18,523 nt of DNA from Synergistaceae bacterium (GTDB lineage Bacteria > Synergistota > Synergistia > Synergistales > Aminobacteriaceae): positions 1-18,523 of the forward strand of contig JAFTBA010000079.1 in NCBI GenBank assembly GCA_017458545.1, written 5' to 3'. Below are positions 6,172 through 13,075 of this stretch, in pieces. A program made the translations under genes and the position numbers. Below the pieces are notes generated by a model, which saw only the letters and a list, made by a program, of their open reading frames with translations, had not been told where the DNA came from and made no database searches. Position 1 is the first letter of the stretch. The number at the start of each line of letters is the position of its first letter.

Positions 6172-6219
6172 ATAAATTTACGTAACTCCAAAAGAATTTC
6201 AATCAGGAGGAAAATTTAT
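6172..6219 (+). promoter_or_regulatory. Possible hairpin hiding the yedF ribosome site
   Basis: ATAAATTT (6172-6179) pairs with AAATTTAT (6212-6219), and inside it CTCC (6186-6189) can pair with GGAG (6206-6209) of the AGGAGG ribosome site. Mostly A-U pairs make it weak, but it would sequester the start region of yedF. Confidence 0.25.
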
Positions 6220-6220
6220 C

Positions 6221-6805
6221 ATGTTACACGTCAATGCTATGGGCAAGTTATGCCCCGAACCCGTCATCATGACTAAAGCCGAAATCGAGAAAGGTATTTC
6301 AGAGCTCACCGTCTCGGTTGACAATGACATCGCCGTTTCAAATGTTACACGTCTCCTTCAGGGCAAAGGTTACACCGTTGAACTCACCCGTTCACCCGAC
6401 TCTCAGGAACGCAAACTCACCGCTAAGAAATCATCTTCAGGTGAACCCGTAACCGCCAAGCCGCGCGATGAACTCCTCGCTATCCTCATTGCTCACGACG
6501 TTTTAGGCGGTAACGATAACGAACTCGGTGAAGTCCTCATGAAAGCGTTTCTCGGCTGTATCTCGAAACTCTCTCGCCGTCCTGCCGTCATGGCATTCAT
6601 GAATGAGGGCGTTAAACTCGTTCTCCCCGAGTCTTCAGCATGTGAGTACATCAAAGAGCTTGAGAAAGCAGGTACGAAAATACTCGTCTGCGGAACATGC
6701 ACTACCCATTTCAACATCACTGACAAAATTGCCGTCGGCACAATCTCAAATATGTTCGAGATTATGGAAATGGTTACGGGCGCAGATAACACTCTCATAT
6801 TTTAA
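6221..6805 (+). CDS. yedF: Selenium metabolism protein YedF (TusA-like + DsrE-like)
   Basis: A 194-residue cytoplasmic protein; AGGAGG lies 10 bases before the ATG. Residues 1-70 form a TusA/SirA-like domain with the persulfide-carrier motif LCPEP (Cys11). Residues about 83-194 form a DsrE-like domain with a conserved CGTC pair (Cys157, Cys160, followed by TTHFNI). This two-domain layout is that of the YedF family found in genomes that make selenophosphate. The proposed role is transfer or handling of selenium or sulfur bound to Cys11, with the CGTC pair as partner redox site. The exact reaction is not established. The stop overlaps the next start by one base (TAATG), so translation of yedF and the activator gene is probably coupled. 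Family call is firm; biochemical role is inferred. Confidence 0.88.
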   Translation: MLHVNAMGKLCPEPVIMTKAEIEKGISELTVSVDNDIAVSNVTRLLQGKGYTVELTRSPDSQERKLTAKKSSSGEPVTAKPRDELLAILIAHDVLGGNDNELGEVLMKAFLGCISKLSRRPAVMAFMNEGVKLVLPESSACEYIKELEKAGTKILVCGTCTTHFNITDKIAVGTISNMFEIMEMVTGADNTLIF

Positions 6806-7560
6806 TGCTGTACGCAGGTGTTGATATAGGCTCAACAGCCGCTAAAGCCGTTATCCTCAGTGAGGACAAATCAAAAATTATCGCCCGCCGTTTAATGCCC
6901 TCAGGCTGGAACAGCAGATTAACCGCTGACGAAATATTAGCGTGGCTTTTGTCGGAAGAACGTTCACGCGATGAACTCAGGATTACAGCAACAGGTTACG
7001 GCAGAGTCTCAGTACCTTACGCAGACAGCACTTTAACCGAAATTACCTGTCACGGTAAAGGTGCTGCGTTTCTAGGCGGTAACGACTCGACAGTCATAGA
7101 CATTGGAGGTCAGGACACTAAAGTCATAATACTCAGTGCAGGAAGAGTAATTGACTTCGTCATGAATGATAAGTGTTCGGCAGGTACAGGCAAGTTCCTT
7201 GAGGTAATGGCTAACAGAATGGGATTAACGCTCCCCGAATTTTTCGCGCTCGCTGAAAATGGCAAGGCCGTTAAAATTTCCTCAATGTGTACCGTCTTCG
7301 CTGAGTCCGAAATCGTCAGCCTCATGGGTCTGGGAACTCCGCGCGAAAATATTGCAGCAGGTGCCGTAGACTCGGTAGCCGCTAAAGTCTGCACGCTCGT
7401 AAGCCGCAAAAGTCAGTCGGGAAATTATTTTTTGACGGGAGGGTTCTGCGAAGCTCCGCTTCTTGTCGAAAAATTATCTCAGGCTCTCAACTCAGAAGTT
7501 AATACATGCCCTGACGCAAGATTTGCAGGTGCTATAGGGGCAGCGTTACTCGGCAAGTAA
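6805..7560 (+). CDS. BadF/HgdC-type activator ATPase (YjiL-like)
   Basis: A 251-residue ASKHA-fold ATPase, close to the usual length of this activator family. The N-terminal phosphate-1 motif is VDIGSTAAK (6-14), and the second is VIDIGGQDTK (97-106). Two cysteines bind the [4Fe-4S] cluster shared between the two subunits of the homodimer: Cys124 in NDKCSAGTGKF and Cys162 in SSMCTVFAESE. Both match the HgdC/FldI pattern. The protein hydrolyses ATP to inject a low-potential electron into its partner reductase, presumably the next gene product. The start codon overlaps the yedF stop, and 29 bases separate its stop from the reductase start. It is oxygen sensitive by family. Pairing with the double-cubane-type reductase points to a YjiL-like rather than a 2-hydroxyacyl-CoA dehydratase role. 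Confidence 0.92.
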   Translation: MLYAGVDIGSTAAKAVILSEDKSKIIARRLMPSGWNSRLTADEILAWLLSEERSRDELRITATGYGRVSVPYADSTLTEITCHGKGAAFLGGNDSTVIDIGGQDTKVIILSAGRVIDFVMNDKCSAGTGKFLEVMANRMGLTLPEFFALAENGKAVKISSMCTVFAESEIVSLMGLGTPRENIAAGAVDSVAAKVCTLVSRKSQSGNYFLTGGFCEAPLLVEKLSQALNSEVNTCPDARFAGAIGAALLGK

Positions 7561-7589
7561 AAACAAAATTGAAAGGGGTAAAATTATTT

Positions 7590-8864
7590 ATGGATTACCG
7601 CGCAATGTGGGAAACTTTAGGTATGGACGTTAAAACACATGATCTTCTCTGCGAGGCTCTGCCCGGAATGTTCGGCGGAGTGTTCCTCTCGCAGGAGAAC
7701 AGACCAGAAGGTATGGATTACTTTTATTCGGTCGTCGCTGAAATTCACGGCCTCAGACCTGCAGAACTCGTTGAACACAAAAAGAACGGCGGTAAAGTTG
7801 TCGGTACTTTCTGCATTCACGTTCCCGATGAGATTCCTATAGCAGCAGGCGCAATAGCTACAGGGTTATGTTCAGGCTCTCAGTTCTGGGTTCCGGGAGG
7901 CGAAAAGAAATTACCTGTTGCAACCTGTCCGCTCATTAAAGCGAGTTTAGGCGCAAGGTTTGACAGGACTTGTCCGTTCTTCAGGCTCGCTGATATGTTC
8001 GTGGGCGAAAATACCTGTGACGGTAAGAAAAAGGCTTGGGAAATTCTCGCTGAAGATGCACCCATGCACATCATGGACATTCCCCAGATGAAAAGACCCG
8101 AAGATTACGCACACTGGGAAAGCGAAGTTAAAGGTTACCTCAAACGCTGCGAGGAACTTACAGGCAACAAGGTTACACCTGCGAAACTCAGGGACGCAAT
8201 CATACTGCTCAACAAAAAACGCAAAGCCCTTCAGAGGCTCGCAAGTTTCCGCAAACTCGATAACATACCCATAAGCGGCAAAGATATGCTGCTCGTTACA
8301 CAGATAGCGTTTTATGATGACCCTGCCAGAATCACTGAGCAGATTCACAAGCTCTGCGATGAACTCGATGAACGCGCGAAAAATAACGTCTCTGTTTTCG
8401 CTAAAGGCACTAAGCGTATACTGCTTACGGGTACTCCGCTGTCGATTCCTAACTGGAAGATGCACCACATCATTGAGACTTCGGGCGGTGCCGTAGTCTG
8501 TGAGGAAATGTGCACGGGCATACGCTACTATGAGAAGTGCGTTGATGAGTCCGGCGCAACGGTTGACGAAATGATTCATAATCTTGTCGAAAGATATATG
8601 GGAGGCATTCACTGCGCGTGCTTCACTCCCAACAATGAGAGAATTGACGACATTAAACGCCTCGTTAAGGAATACAACGCTGACGGAGTTATTGATGTCA
8701 ACCTCAAGTTCTGCAACATCTACGACATTGAAGGGTACTTTGTTGAACGCGAACTCAAAAAGGAAGGCATACCCGTTCTCGGAATTGAGACCGATTACAC
8801 GGATCAGGACACTGAACAGCTCAGAACAAGAGTCGGGGCATTCATCGAAATGTTAGGGAACTAA
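7590..8864 (+). CDS. Double-cubane-cluster-type anaerobic reductase (YjiM-like, HgdB superfamily)
   Basis: A 424-residue protein. I start it at the ATG at 7590, because AAAGGGG lies just upstream; the in-frame TTG at 7569 would place the ribosome site inside the gene. It belongs to the 2-hydroxyacyl-CoA dehydratase D/HgdB superfamily. It resembles E. coli YjiM in order and spacing of GTFCIHVPDEIP (Cys75), TGLCS (Cys94), ATCPLIK (Cys113), DRTCPFF (Cys128), NTCDGKKK (Cys143), a CTG segment (Cys308), KCV (Cys317), HCAC (342/344), KFCNIYDIEG (Cys375), and the C-terminal IETDYTDQDTEQLRTR. Members characterised elsewhere carry an [8Fe-9S] double cubane and reduce small molecules using an ATP-driven activator. 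No second dehydratase subunit is encoded nearby, which favours the homodimeric double-cubane type. The natural substrate is unknown; yedF next door suggests selenium or sulfur chemistry. Confidence 0.88.
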   Translation: MDYRAMWETLGMDVKTHDLLCEALPGMFGGVFLSQENRPEGMDYFYSVVAEIHGLRPAELVEHKKNGGKVVGTFCIHVPDEIPIAAGAIATGLCSGSQFWVPGGEKKLPVATCPLIKASLGARFDRTCPFFRLADMFVGENTCDGKKKAWEILAEDAPMHIMDIPQMKRPEDYAHWESEVKGYLKRCEELTGNKVTPAKLRDAIILLNKKRKALQRLASFRKLDNIPISGKDMLLVTQIAFYDDPARITEQIHKLCDELDERAKNNVSVFAKGTKRILLTGTPLSIPNWKMHHIIETSGGAVVCEEMCTGIRYYEKCVDESGATVDEMIHNLVERYMGGIHCACFTPNNERIDDIKRLVKEYNADGVIDVNLKFCNIYDIEGYFVERELKKEGIPVLGIETDYTDQDTEQLRTRVGAFIEMLGN

Positions 8865-8896
8865 TGTAAACTTTTCATTGCCGTATGAAGTTTACA
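8865..8896 (+). repeat. Inverted repeat directly after the reductase stop codon
   Basis: TGTAAACTT (8865-8873) and AAGTTTACA (8888-8896) are perfect inverted copies and can extend inward with CAT/ATG. The hairpin abuts the TAA stop at 8862-8864 and precedes the terminator. It may protect the mRNA 3' end or act for the opposite strand. Confidence 0.5.
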
Positions 8897-8933
8897 ATCC
8901 CCTTAGCTGATTTGATGCTGAGGGGATTTTTTT
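8897..8933 (+). terminator. Intrinsic terminator of the yedF operon, next to recN
   Basis: ATCCCCTTAGC pairs with GCTGAGGGGAT (11 pairs, one G-T, nine-base loop), followed by a run of seven T. It lies between two convergent operons. On the minus strand the hairpin starts immediately after the recN stop but lacks a T run, so it may only partly stop recN transcription. Confidence 0.9.
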
Positions 8934-8934
8934 G

Positions 8935-10512
8935 TTAACTCAATAAAATTTTTGCGTGTTCCTGAGCTTCAGACATATCGGGTGAACCTGACAGCATTCT
9001 CGCAATCTCCTTCACCCTCTCTTCACCCTCAATACTCCTCATAACGCTCTCACCTTCAACGCGCTGAATGAGTATGTGCGAGTCACCCAGTGCCGCTATA
9101 CTTGCCTCATGAGTTACTAGAATCACCTGACACTTACGCGATAACTTCTTCAGCTGCAAACCAGAAAGCACAGCCGCTTTACCTCCTAATCCTGCCTCAA
9201 CCTCATCAAAAATTATCGTAGGCGGCAGCCACTCATCAGGCAGTGAAAGCTGCAGTGCCAGTAGCAATCGGCTCAGTTCACCCCCTGAAGCTATCTTATC
9301 GACCCTTCCCGAACGTGTGCCGTCTCTCAATGTAAACTCTACATCATCGGCTCCGTCCCTTCTTAGTTTTTGCAGACCCGTGAAATTTATACTGAAAGTT
9401 ATTCCCGACATGGCCAGCTCGGAAAGTATACTATTGACTCTCGATGAAAGTACCTCAGCAGACTCATGACGCGCCCGTCTTATCTCCATCGCCAAAGCAT
9501 TAGCCCTCTTCTTTTCGTCAAGCGAACGCGCTGATAACTCTTCAAGCTCGTTATAACTCTTCTCAAGCCACTCAAGATTAGTGTAAATTTCATCGCAGTA
9601 TTTCAGCAGTTCGCTTTCATCAGGGATATTGCTCAGACGTTTCAAACGCCTCAACGCTCCCAGCCTCGTCTCAATCTCTTCACGCAATGCAGAATCATCA
9701 TTAACGTTTCCGAAATTCCCCGAAAGATTCTTAACTGCGTCATACAGTACTTCAATCGAACGCCTCACCTCTTCGGCCTCATCGTCATTCATGAACTCAT
9801 ACATCGACTCGAAACATGCCTCAGTGTTACCTATTAACCCCTGTTCGGATAATCCCCCCGTCAGCAAATCAAGACTCTCACGGGCACGTTCTCTTGTCGC
9901 TATTCTGTGGGTGATGTCGGATAATTTGTTTTCGAGTCTCATCTCTAATCCGGACTCGGGCTTTGCTGTTTTAACAAGGTCGAAAATTTCACGGGCATTT
10001 GAATACTTGCGTTCAATCTCCGAACGCCTACGCTTAATCTCACGCAACTCGCGTGAACTCGCGCTTGCTTTCCCGAAAATTTCACGGAACGAATCAAATA
10101 CTTCAGTCCTGATTCTTTCGGGTAAACACGAATCTATCATCGCTAACTGTCTCGCAGGTTCTAACAGTTCCATTTGTGCAAACTGACTCTGTATCCTCAC
10201 TAATGCGCTCACCCTTTCGGCGCATTCGTTCAATCCTGCAGCATCTCCGTCAATTTTTGCTCTGGACCTTCCCGTACTCAGAACCTCGCGCGAAATCGTA
10301 GAACCGTCAAAATCTGCCTCAACGCTTCCGCGAGTCTCTCCTGCCCTGATGAATTTAACTCCTCCCCTGCTGCCCGTGAGAAGTTCAAGCGAACGCACAA
10401 CGCTCGATTTACCTGCACCGCTCTCACCTGTTATGACGTTGAAACCGGGCGTAAATTCAAGCTCTGCATTGCGTATACCGCCTATGTTGTGAATGACTAA
10501 TCTGTTTATCAC
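8935..10512 (-). CDS. recN: DNA repair protein RecN
   Basis: A 525-residue SMC-like ATPase, slightly shorter than E. coli RecN. Walker A is GESGAGKSS (29-37). A central coiled coil (about 150-370) is rich in Glu, Arg and Leu. The C-terminal half holds the ABC signature ASGGELSR, Walker B TIIFDEVEAGLGG and the His-loop LVTHEASIAA. RecN acts at DNA double-strand breaks in the cytoplasm. The start is a GTG at 10512 whose first G is the last base of the nadK TAG stop, so the two genes are translationally coupled and no separate strong ribosome site is seen. nadK-recN adjacency is common in bacteria. No SOS (LexA) box was recognised. All catalytic motifs are intact. Confidence 0.96.
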   Translation of the reverse strand: MINRLVIHNIGGIRNAELEFTPGFNVITGESGAGKSSVVRSLELLTGSRGGVKFIRAGETRGSVEADFDGSTISREVLSTGRSRAKIDGDAAGLNECAERVSALVRIQSQFAQMELLEPARQLAMIDSCLPERIRTEVFDSFREIFGKASASSRELREIKRRRSEIERKYSNAREIFDLVKTAKPESGLEMRLENKLSDITHRIATRERARESLDLLTGGLSEQGLIGNTEACFESMYEFMNDDEAEEVRRSIEVLYDAVKNLSGNFGNVNDDSALREEIETRLGALRRLKRLSNIPDESELLKYCDEIYTNLEWLEKSYNELEELSARSLDEKKRANALAMEIRRARHESAEVLSSRVNSILSELAMSGITFSINFTGLQKLRRDGADDVEFTLRDGTRSGRVDKIASGGELSRLLLALQLSLPDEWLPPTIIFDEVEAGLGGKAAVLSGLQLKKLSRKCQVILVTHEASIAALGDSHILIQRVEGESVMRSIEGEERVKEIARMLSGSPDMSEAQEHAKILLS

Positions 10513-11372
10513 TATCTGAACGCCTGTCCCCAGCCTAATTTTTCGCGCACTATGTCAAGAAAACTGCGCCCGGGCAAATTAACAGTACGAATCTTTTTGC
10601 TCCGCGACAGTTTAATGTCTATCCTGTCTCCCGGTAAAACTTCATATGCCAGCTGCCCGTCCTGAGTCAACATAATATCCCTCGATGCTCCTTTAGGGAT
10701 TAACGATATGCAGTCGTCCTCAGCAGCTATTAACGGCCTTGAATATAACGTGTGTGCGCATAACGGTGCAAGTATCATAGCGTTCATATGAGGAGGAATA
10801 ACAGGGCCTCCTGCAGAAAGCGCATAAGCTGTTGAGCCTGTAGCTGTTGAAACTATTGCACCGTCAGCAGGCATTTCGCAGAAGAATTTGAAATTGAAGA
10901 GTATTTCTATGTGAAGAAGACGGGCTATTGCGTTAGTGGTTAATACTATATCGTTGAGGGCATAAATTTTGTGGAGTACACTGTCGTCATGATAGAGTAA
11001 GCATTTCAACACCCTGCGTTCGAGGACTTCAAAATTATCATTGAGTATGTTGGCCATGTCATGCTCTAAATCATCGGGACGGCTCGATGCCAAAAATCCC
11101 AAATGACCCATGTTTATGCCGTGAAGAATTATGTCAGTTCCCATTATGTAGCGTGCAGCCCTCAGAAATGTACCGTCACCGCCGATTACTATTGCGAGTT
11201 TAACGGTCTTCAGCCACTGTTCATCATCAAGTCCTGCCGTTGTTAATGCGCTCGCTTCATGGTGAGGCAAAAGAAAAGGACAGTTATTATCCTTACCCCA
11301 CTGTAATAATTTTCCTGCCATGCTTACGGCTTCGGGCTTGCGTAAGTTCACTATCATTCCGAGATTCTTCAC
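10512..11372 (-). CDS. nadK: NAD kinase
   Basis: A 286-residue cytosolic enzyme that phosphorylates NAD to NADP using ATP or polyphosphate. It shows the GGDGT motif (64-68), the ND pair in ALNDIVLT (141-142) and the DGAIVSTATGSTAY segment (171-184) that binds NAD and the nucleotide. Length is normal. The start is a GTG at 11372, because the purine-rich ribosome site (an AG repeat ending GAGG) lies about 12 bases upstream. The next ATG, codon 6, has no site. It lies 60 bases downstream of dcd and overlaps recN by one base, suggesting a dcd-nadK-recN unit. The dinucleotide repeat in its ribosome site is unusual (see 11386-11402). Confidence 0.95.
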   Translation of the reverse strand: MKNLGMIVNLRKPEAVSMAGKLLQWGKDNNCPFLLPHHEASALTTAGLDDEQWLKTVKLAIVIGGDGTFLRAARYIMGTDIILHGINMGHLGFLASSRPDDLEHDMANILNDNFEVLERRVLKCLLYHDDSVLHKIYALNDIVLTTNAIARLLHIEILFNFKFFCEMPADGAIVSTATGSTAYALSAGGPVIPPHMNAMILAPLCAHTLYSRPLIAAEDDCISLIPKGASRDIMLTQDGQLAYEVLPGDRIDIKLSRSKKIRTVNLPGRSFLDIVREKLGWGQAFR

Positions 11373-11385
11373 GGCCGTTTTTTTC

Positions 11386-11402
11386 CTCTCTCTCTCTCTC
11401 TC
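11386..11402 (-). repeat. (AG)8 dinucleotide repeat at the nadK ribosome site
   Basis: Seventeen bases of alternating CT on the plus strand read as AG repeats in the nadK mRNA. It is bounded by CAGGAG upstream and GAGG-A7 downstream. It forms the ribosome-binding region of nadK, 14-30 bases before its GTG start. Confidence 0.8.
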
Positions 11403-11432
11403 CTGTCATCTTTCACATGAAACGAGTGATTA

Positions 11433-11954
11433 TTATAACGCAAACTCCTTGAACATCATGCTCGCCTGAATGCCCTTGTTGTTCTGGTATTTTCCTGATG
11501 TGTAACGCTCATAGGGTTCGCTTATCGTGTGATAATATATCTGCGCTATCTGAACTCCTGCGTAAATCCTCACGGGTTGAACGCAGAACAATTCCAGCGT
11601 CCAATAACCTGCAAAACCTACATCACCGAATCCTGCAGTAACATGTATACAGATTCCTAACCTGCCTATTGACGAACGACCTTCTAACATAGGGATATAA
11701 CCTTCAGTTTTTGTGTATTCGCTTGTCCGGCCTAAATATAATTTTCCGGGCATTAACATTAAACCTTCAGGGGGTATTTTTATTTTTGTTGAAGGGTTAT
11801 CGTGTTTCATATCGAGAGTCTCATTCGTGTAAACTAAAAGCTCATCATGAAGCGATAAATTATAACTGTTAGGATTCAATCGCGCCTCGTTAAACGGCTC
11901 TATAATAATTTCACGCCCTATATGTTCCCTTATACTTAATCCCGAAAGTATCAT
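11433..11954 (-). CDS. dcd: dCTP deaminase (Dcd family; possibly bifunctional with dUTPase activity)
   Basis: A 173-residue enzyme converting dCTP to dUTP (or directly to dUMP) for dTTP synthesis. I start it at the ATG at 11954, with GAGGAGG about 17 bases upstream. The in-frame TTG at 11978 is part of that ribosome-site region and would add eight residues. Motifs are EGRSSIGRLG (91-100), HVTAGFGD (104-111) and the catalytic Glu121 in WTLEL, as in trimeric Dcd proteins. The GF after HVTA resembles bifunctional deaminase-dUTPases (typically HxTAGW) more than the E. coli enzyme (HVTAHR), so dual activity is possible but unproven. It leads the minus-strand cluster with nadK and recN and diverges from the YhaM-like gene. 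Confidence 0.92.
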   Translation of the reverse strand: MILSGLSIREHIGREIIIEPFNEARLNPNSYNLSLHDELLVYTNETLDMKHDNPSTKIKIPPEGLMLMPGKLYLGRTSEYTKTEGYIPMLEGRSSIGRLGICIHVTAGFGDVGFAGYWTLELFCVQPVRIYAGVQIAQIYYHTISEPYERYTSGKYQNNKGIQASMMFKEFAL

Positions 11955-12000
11955 CTGATAAATAATTTTCCTCCTCAAAATTTACTGACACTCACGCTGA

Positions 12001-12006
12001 TATAAT
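12001..12006 (+). promoter_or_regulatory. Extended -10 promoter of the YhaM-like operon
   Basis: TATAAT preceded by TGA at 11998-12000 gives a perfect extended -10. It points right to the gene at 12053, with a predicted 5' leader of about 40 nt. It overlaps by two bases the minus-strand -10 of dcd. Confidence 0.55.
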
Positions 12007-12033
12007 AGTACAAATCTCAAACAGGAAAGGCAA
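12005..12033 (-). promoter_or_regulatory. Promoter of dcd, overlapping the divergent promoter
   Basis: On the minus strand -35 TTGCCT (12033-12028) and -10 TACTAT (12010-12005) are 17 bases apart. The predicted start is near 11998, giving a leader of about 44 nt before dcd. Confidence 0.45.
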
Positions 12034-12052
12034 ATTTTCACTTCTTCAAATA

Positions 12053-13075
12053 ATGACAATGAAAAATATTCTTAGCATCAGGGAAGCTAAACAGCTCCCT
12101 AAAAATTCAGATTTTGAGGTCATGGGATTAATCTCACGATTAACAAGACGTATTGACCGAAACGATAACCCCTTCTGGGAAATGACACTCAGCGATCCTT
12201 CAGCAGATATTGACGGAAAAGTCTGGTCGGTCTCGAATTGGCGCAGTAACCAGGGCGGTGATGATTTCCCTATTGACCCCGATAACTGCGGTTTACGTTT
12301 CGAGGGCTTATCAGTCAAAATTAAAGGCCGTATAGCTGAGTTCAGAGATCAGATTCAATACAACTTCGATGAAATTGTTTTACTGGATCAGGACGAATAC
12401 CCCCCTAAACTTTTCACACGCCGTTCACCCGTTAAACCGGAAGTACTTGAAGAATTATTCATCAGTTTAATCACTGAAATATCTAACGAACAGTTACGCA
12501 ATTTTGTTGACGCTGTTTTTTTCAGACACGGCTTATGGGAAAAATTCAAAACTTGGCCTGCTGCTTTCACTCTCCATCATGCCTACACAAGCGGACTCCT
12601 TGAGCATTCTGTCTCAGTAGCTATAGGCGCAAGGGATATGGCTAAACATTATGCTGCCTTCATGATTCCTGTGAACATTGACCTCGTTATAGCAGGCTCA
12701 CTCCTTCACGACATAGGCAAGCTCGAAGCATATACCGTTAACCCTGCTCCTCAGGTAACTGTTTCAGGCACAGTAATTGAACACATAACTATGGGTTACG
12801 GAATGTTCATGAAGTTTGCTGAAGCTGAACACCTCGACAATGACCTCGCAGCAGCTATAGGACACATCATCGTCAGTCATCACGGCAAACGCGAGTACGG
12901 TTCACCTGCAATCCCTATGACACCCGAAGCATTTATAGTCAGTGCTGCTGATGATGTTGACTTCAAACTCTCATTCTGGAAAGCTCAGATTGACGCGCTT
13001 AATGCTGACACTGATTTCACTGAATATCTTTCAGCGATTGACAGAAGACTCTGGAGAGGCATTAACCTTTCATGA
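12053..13075 (+). CDS. YhaM-like HD-domain 3'-5' exoribonuclease
   Basis: A 340-residue protein. An N-terminal OB-fold-like nucleic-acid-binding region (about 5-112, with WEMTLSDPSADIDGKVW) is followed by an HD phosphohydrolase domain. HD metal ligands are visible: His185 in GLLEHSV, His219-Asp220 in LLHDIGK, His276/277 in HIIVSHHGKREYGSP, and Asp300 in VSAADDVD. This order is that of YhaM/Cbf1, a 3'-to-5' exoribonuclease acting on RNA and single-stranded DNA. ATG codons at 12053 and 12059 are both possible, and neither has a well-placed ribosome site. The nearest purine run, AGGAAAGG, is over 20 bases upstream. The stop overlaps the next start by four bases. It heads the long plus-strand operon. 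Confidence 0.9.
   Translation: MTMKNILSIREAKQLPKNSDFEVMGLISRLTRRIDRNDNPFWEMTLSDPSADIDGKVWSVSNWRSNQGGDDFPIDPDNCGLRFEGLSVKIKGRIAEFRDQIQYNFDEIVLLDQDEYPPKLFTRRSPVKPEVLEELFISLITEISNEQLRNFVDAVFFRHGLWEKFKTWPAAFTLHHAYTSGLLEHSVSVAIGARDMAKHYAAFMIPVNIDLVIAGSLLHDIGKLEAYTVNPAPQVTVSGTVIEHITMGYGMFMKFAEAEHLDNDLAAAIGHIIVSHHGKREYGSPAIPMTPEAFIVSAADDVDFKLSFWKAQIDALNADTDFTEYLSAIDRRLWRGINLS

Noticed and set aside
7947..8612. 221-codon open frame on the minus strand inside the reductase gene
   Set aside because: It is fully antisense to a clearly conserved Fe-S reductase, with no ribosome site or family resemblance; a codon-bias shadow.
9629..10186. 185-codon frame antisense to recN
   Set aside because: Ser/Arg-rich shadow of the recN coiled-coil region; no start signals.
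11433..11442. TATAAT overlapping the dcd stop as a nadK promoter on the minus strand
   Set aside because: The match arises from TTA TAA TAA at the stop codon, and no -35 lies at suitable spacing.
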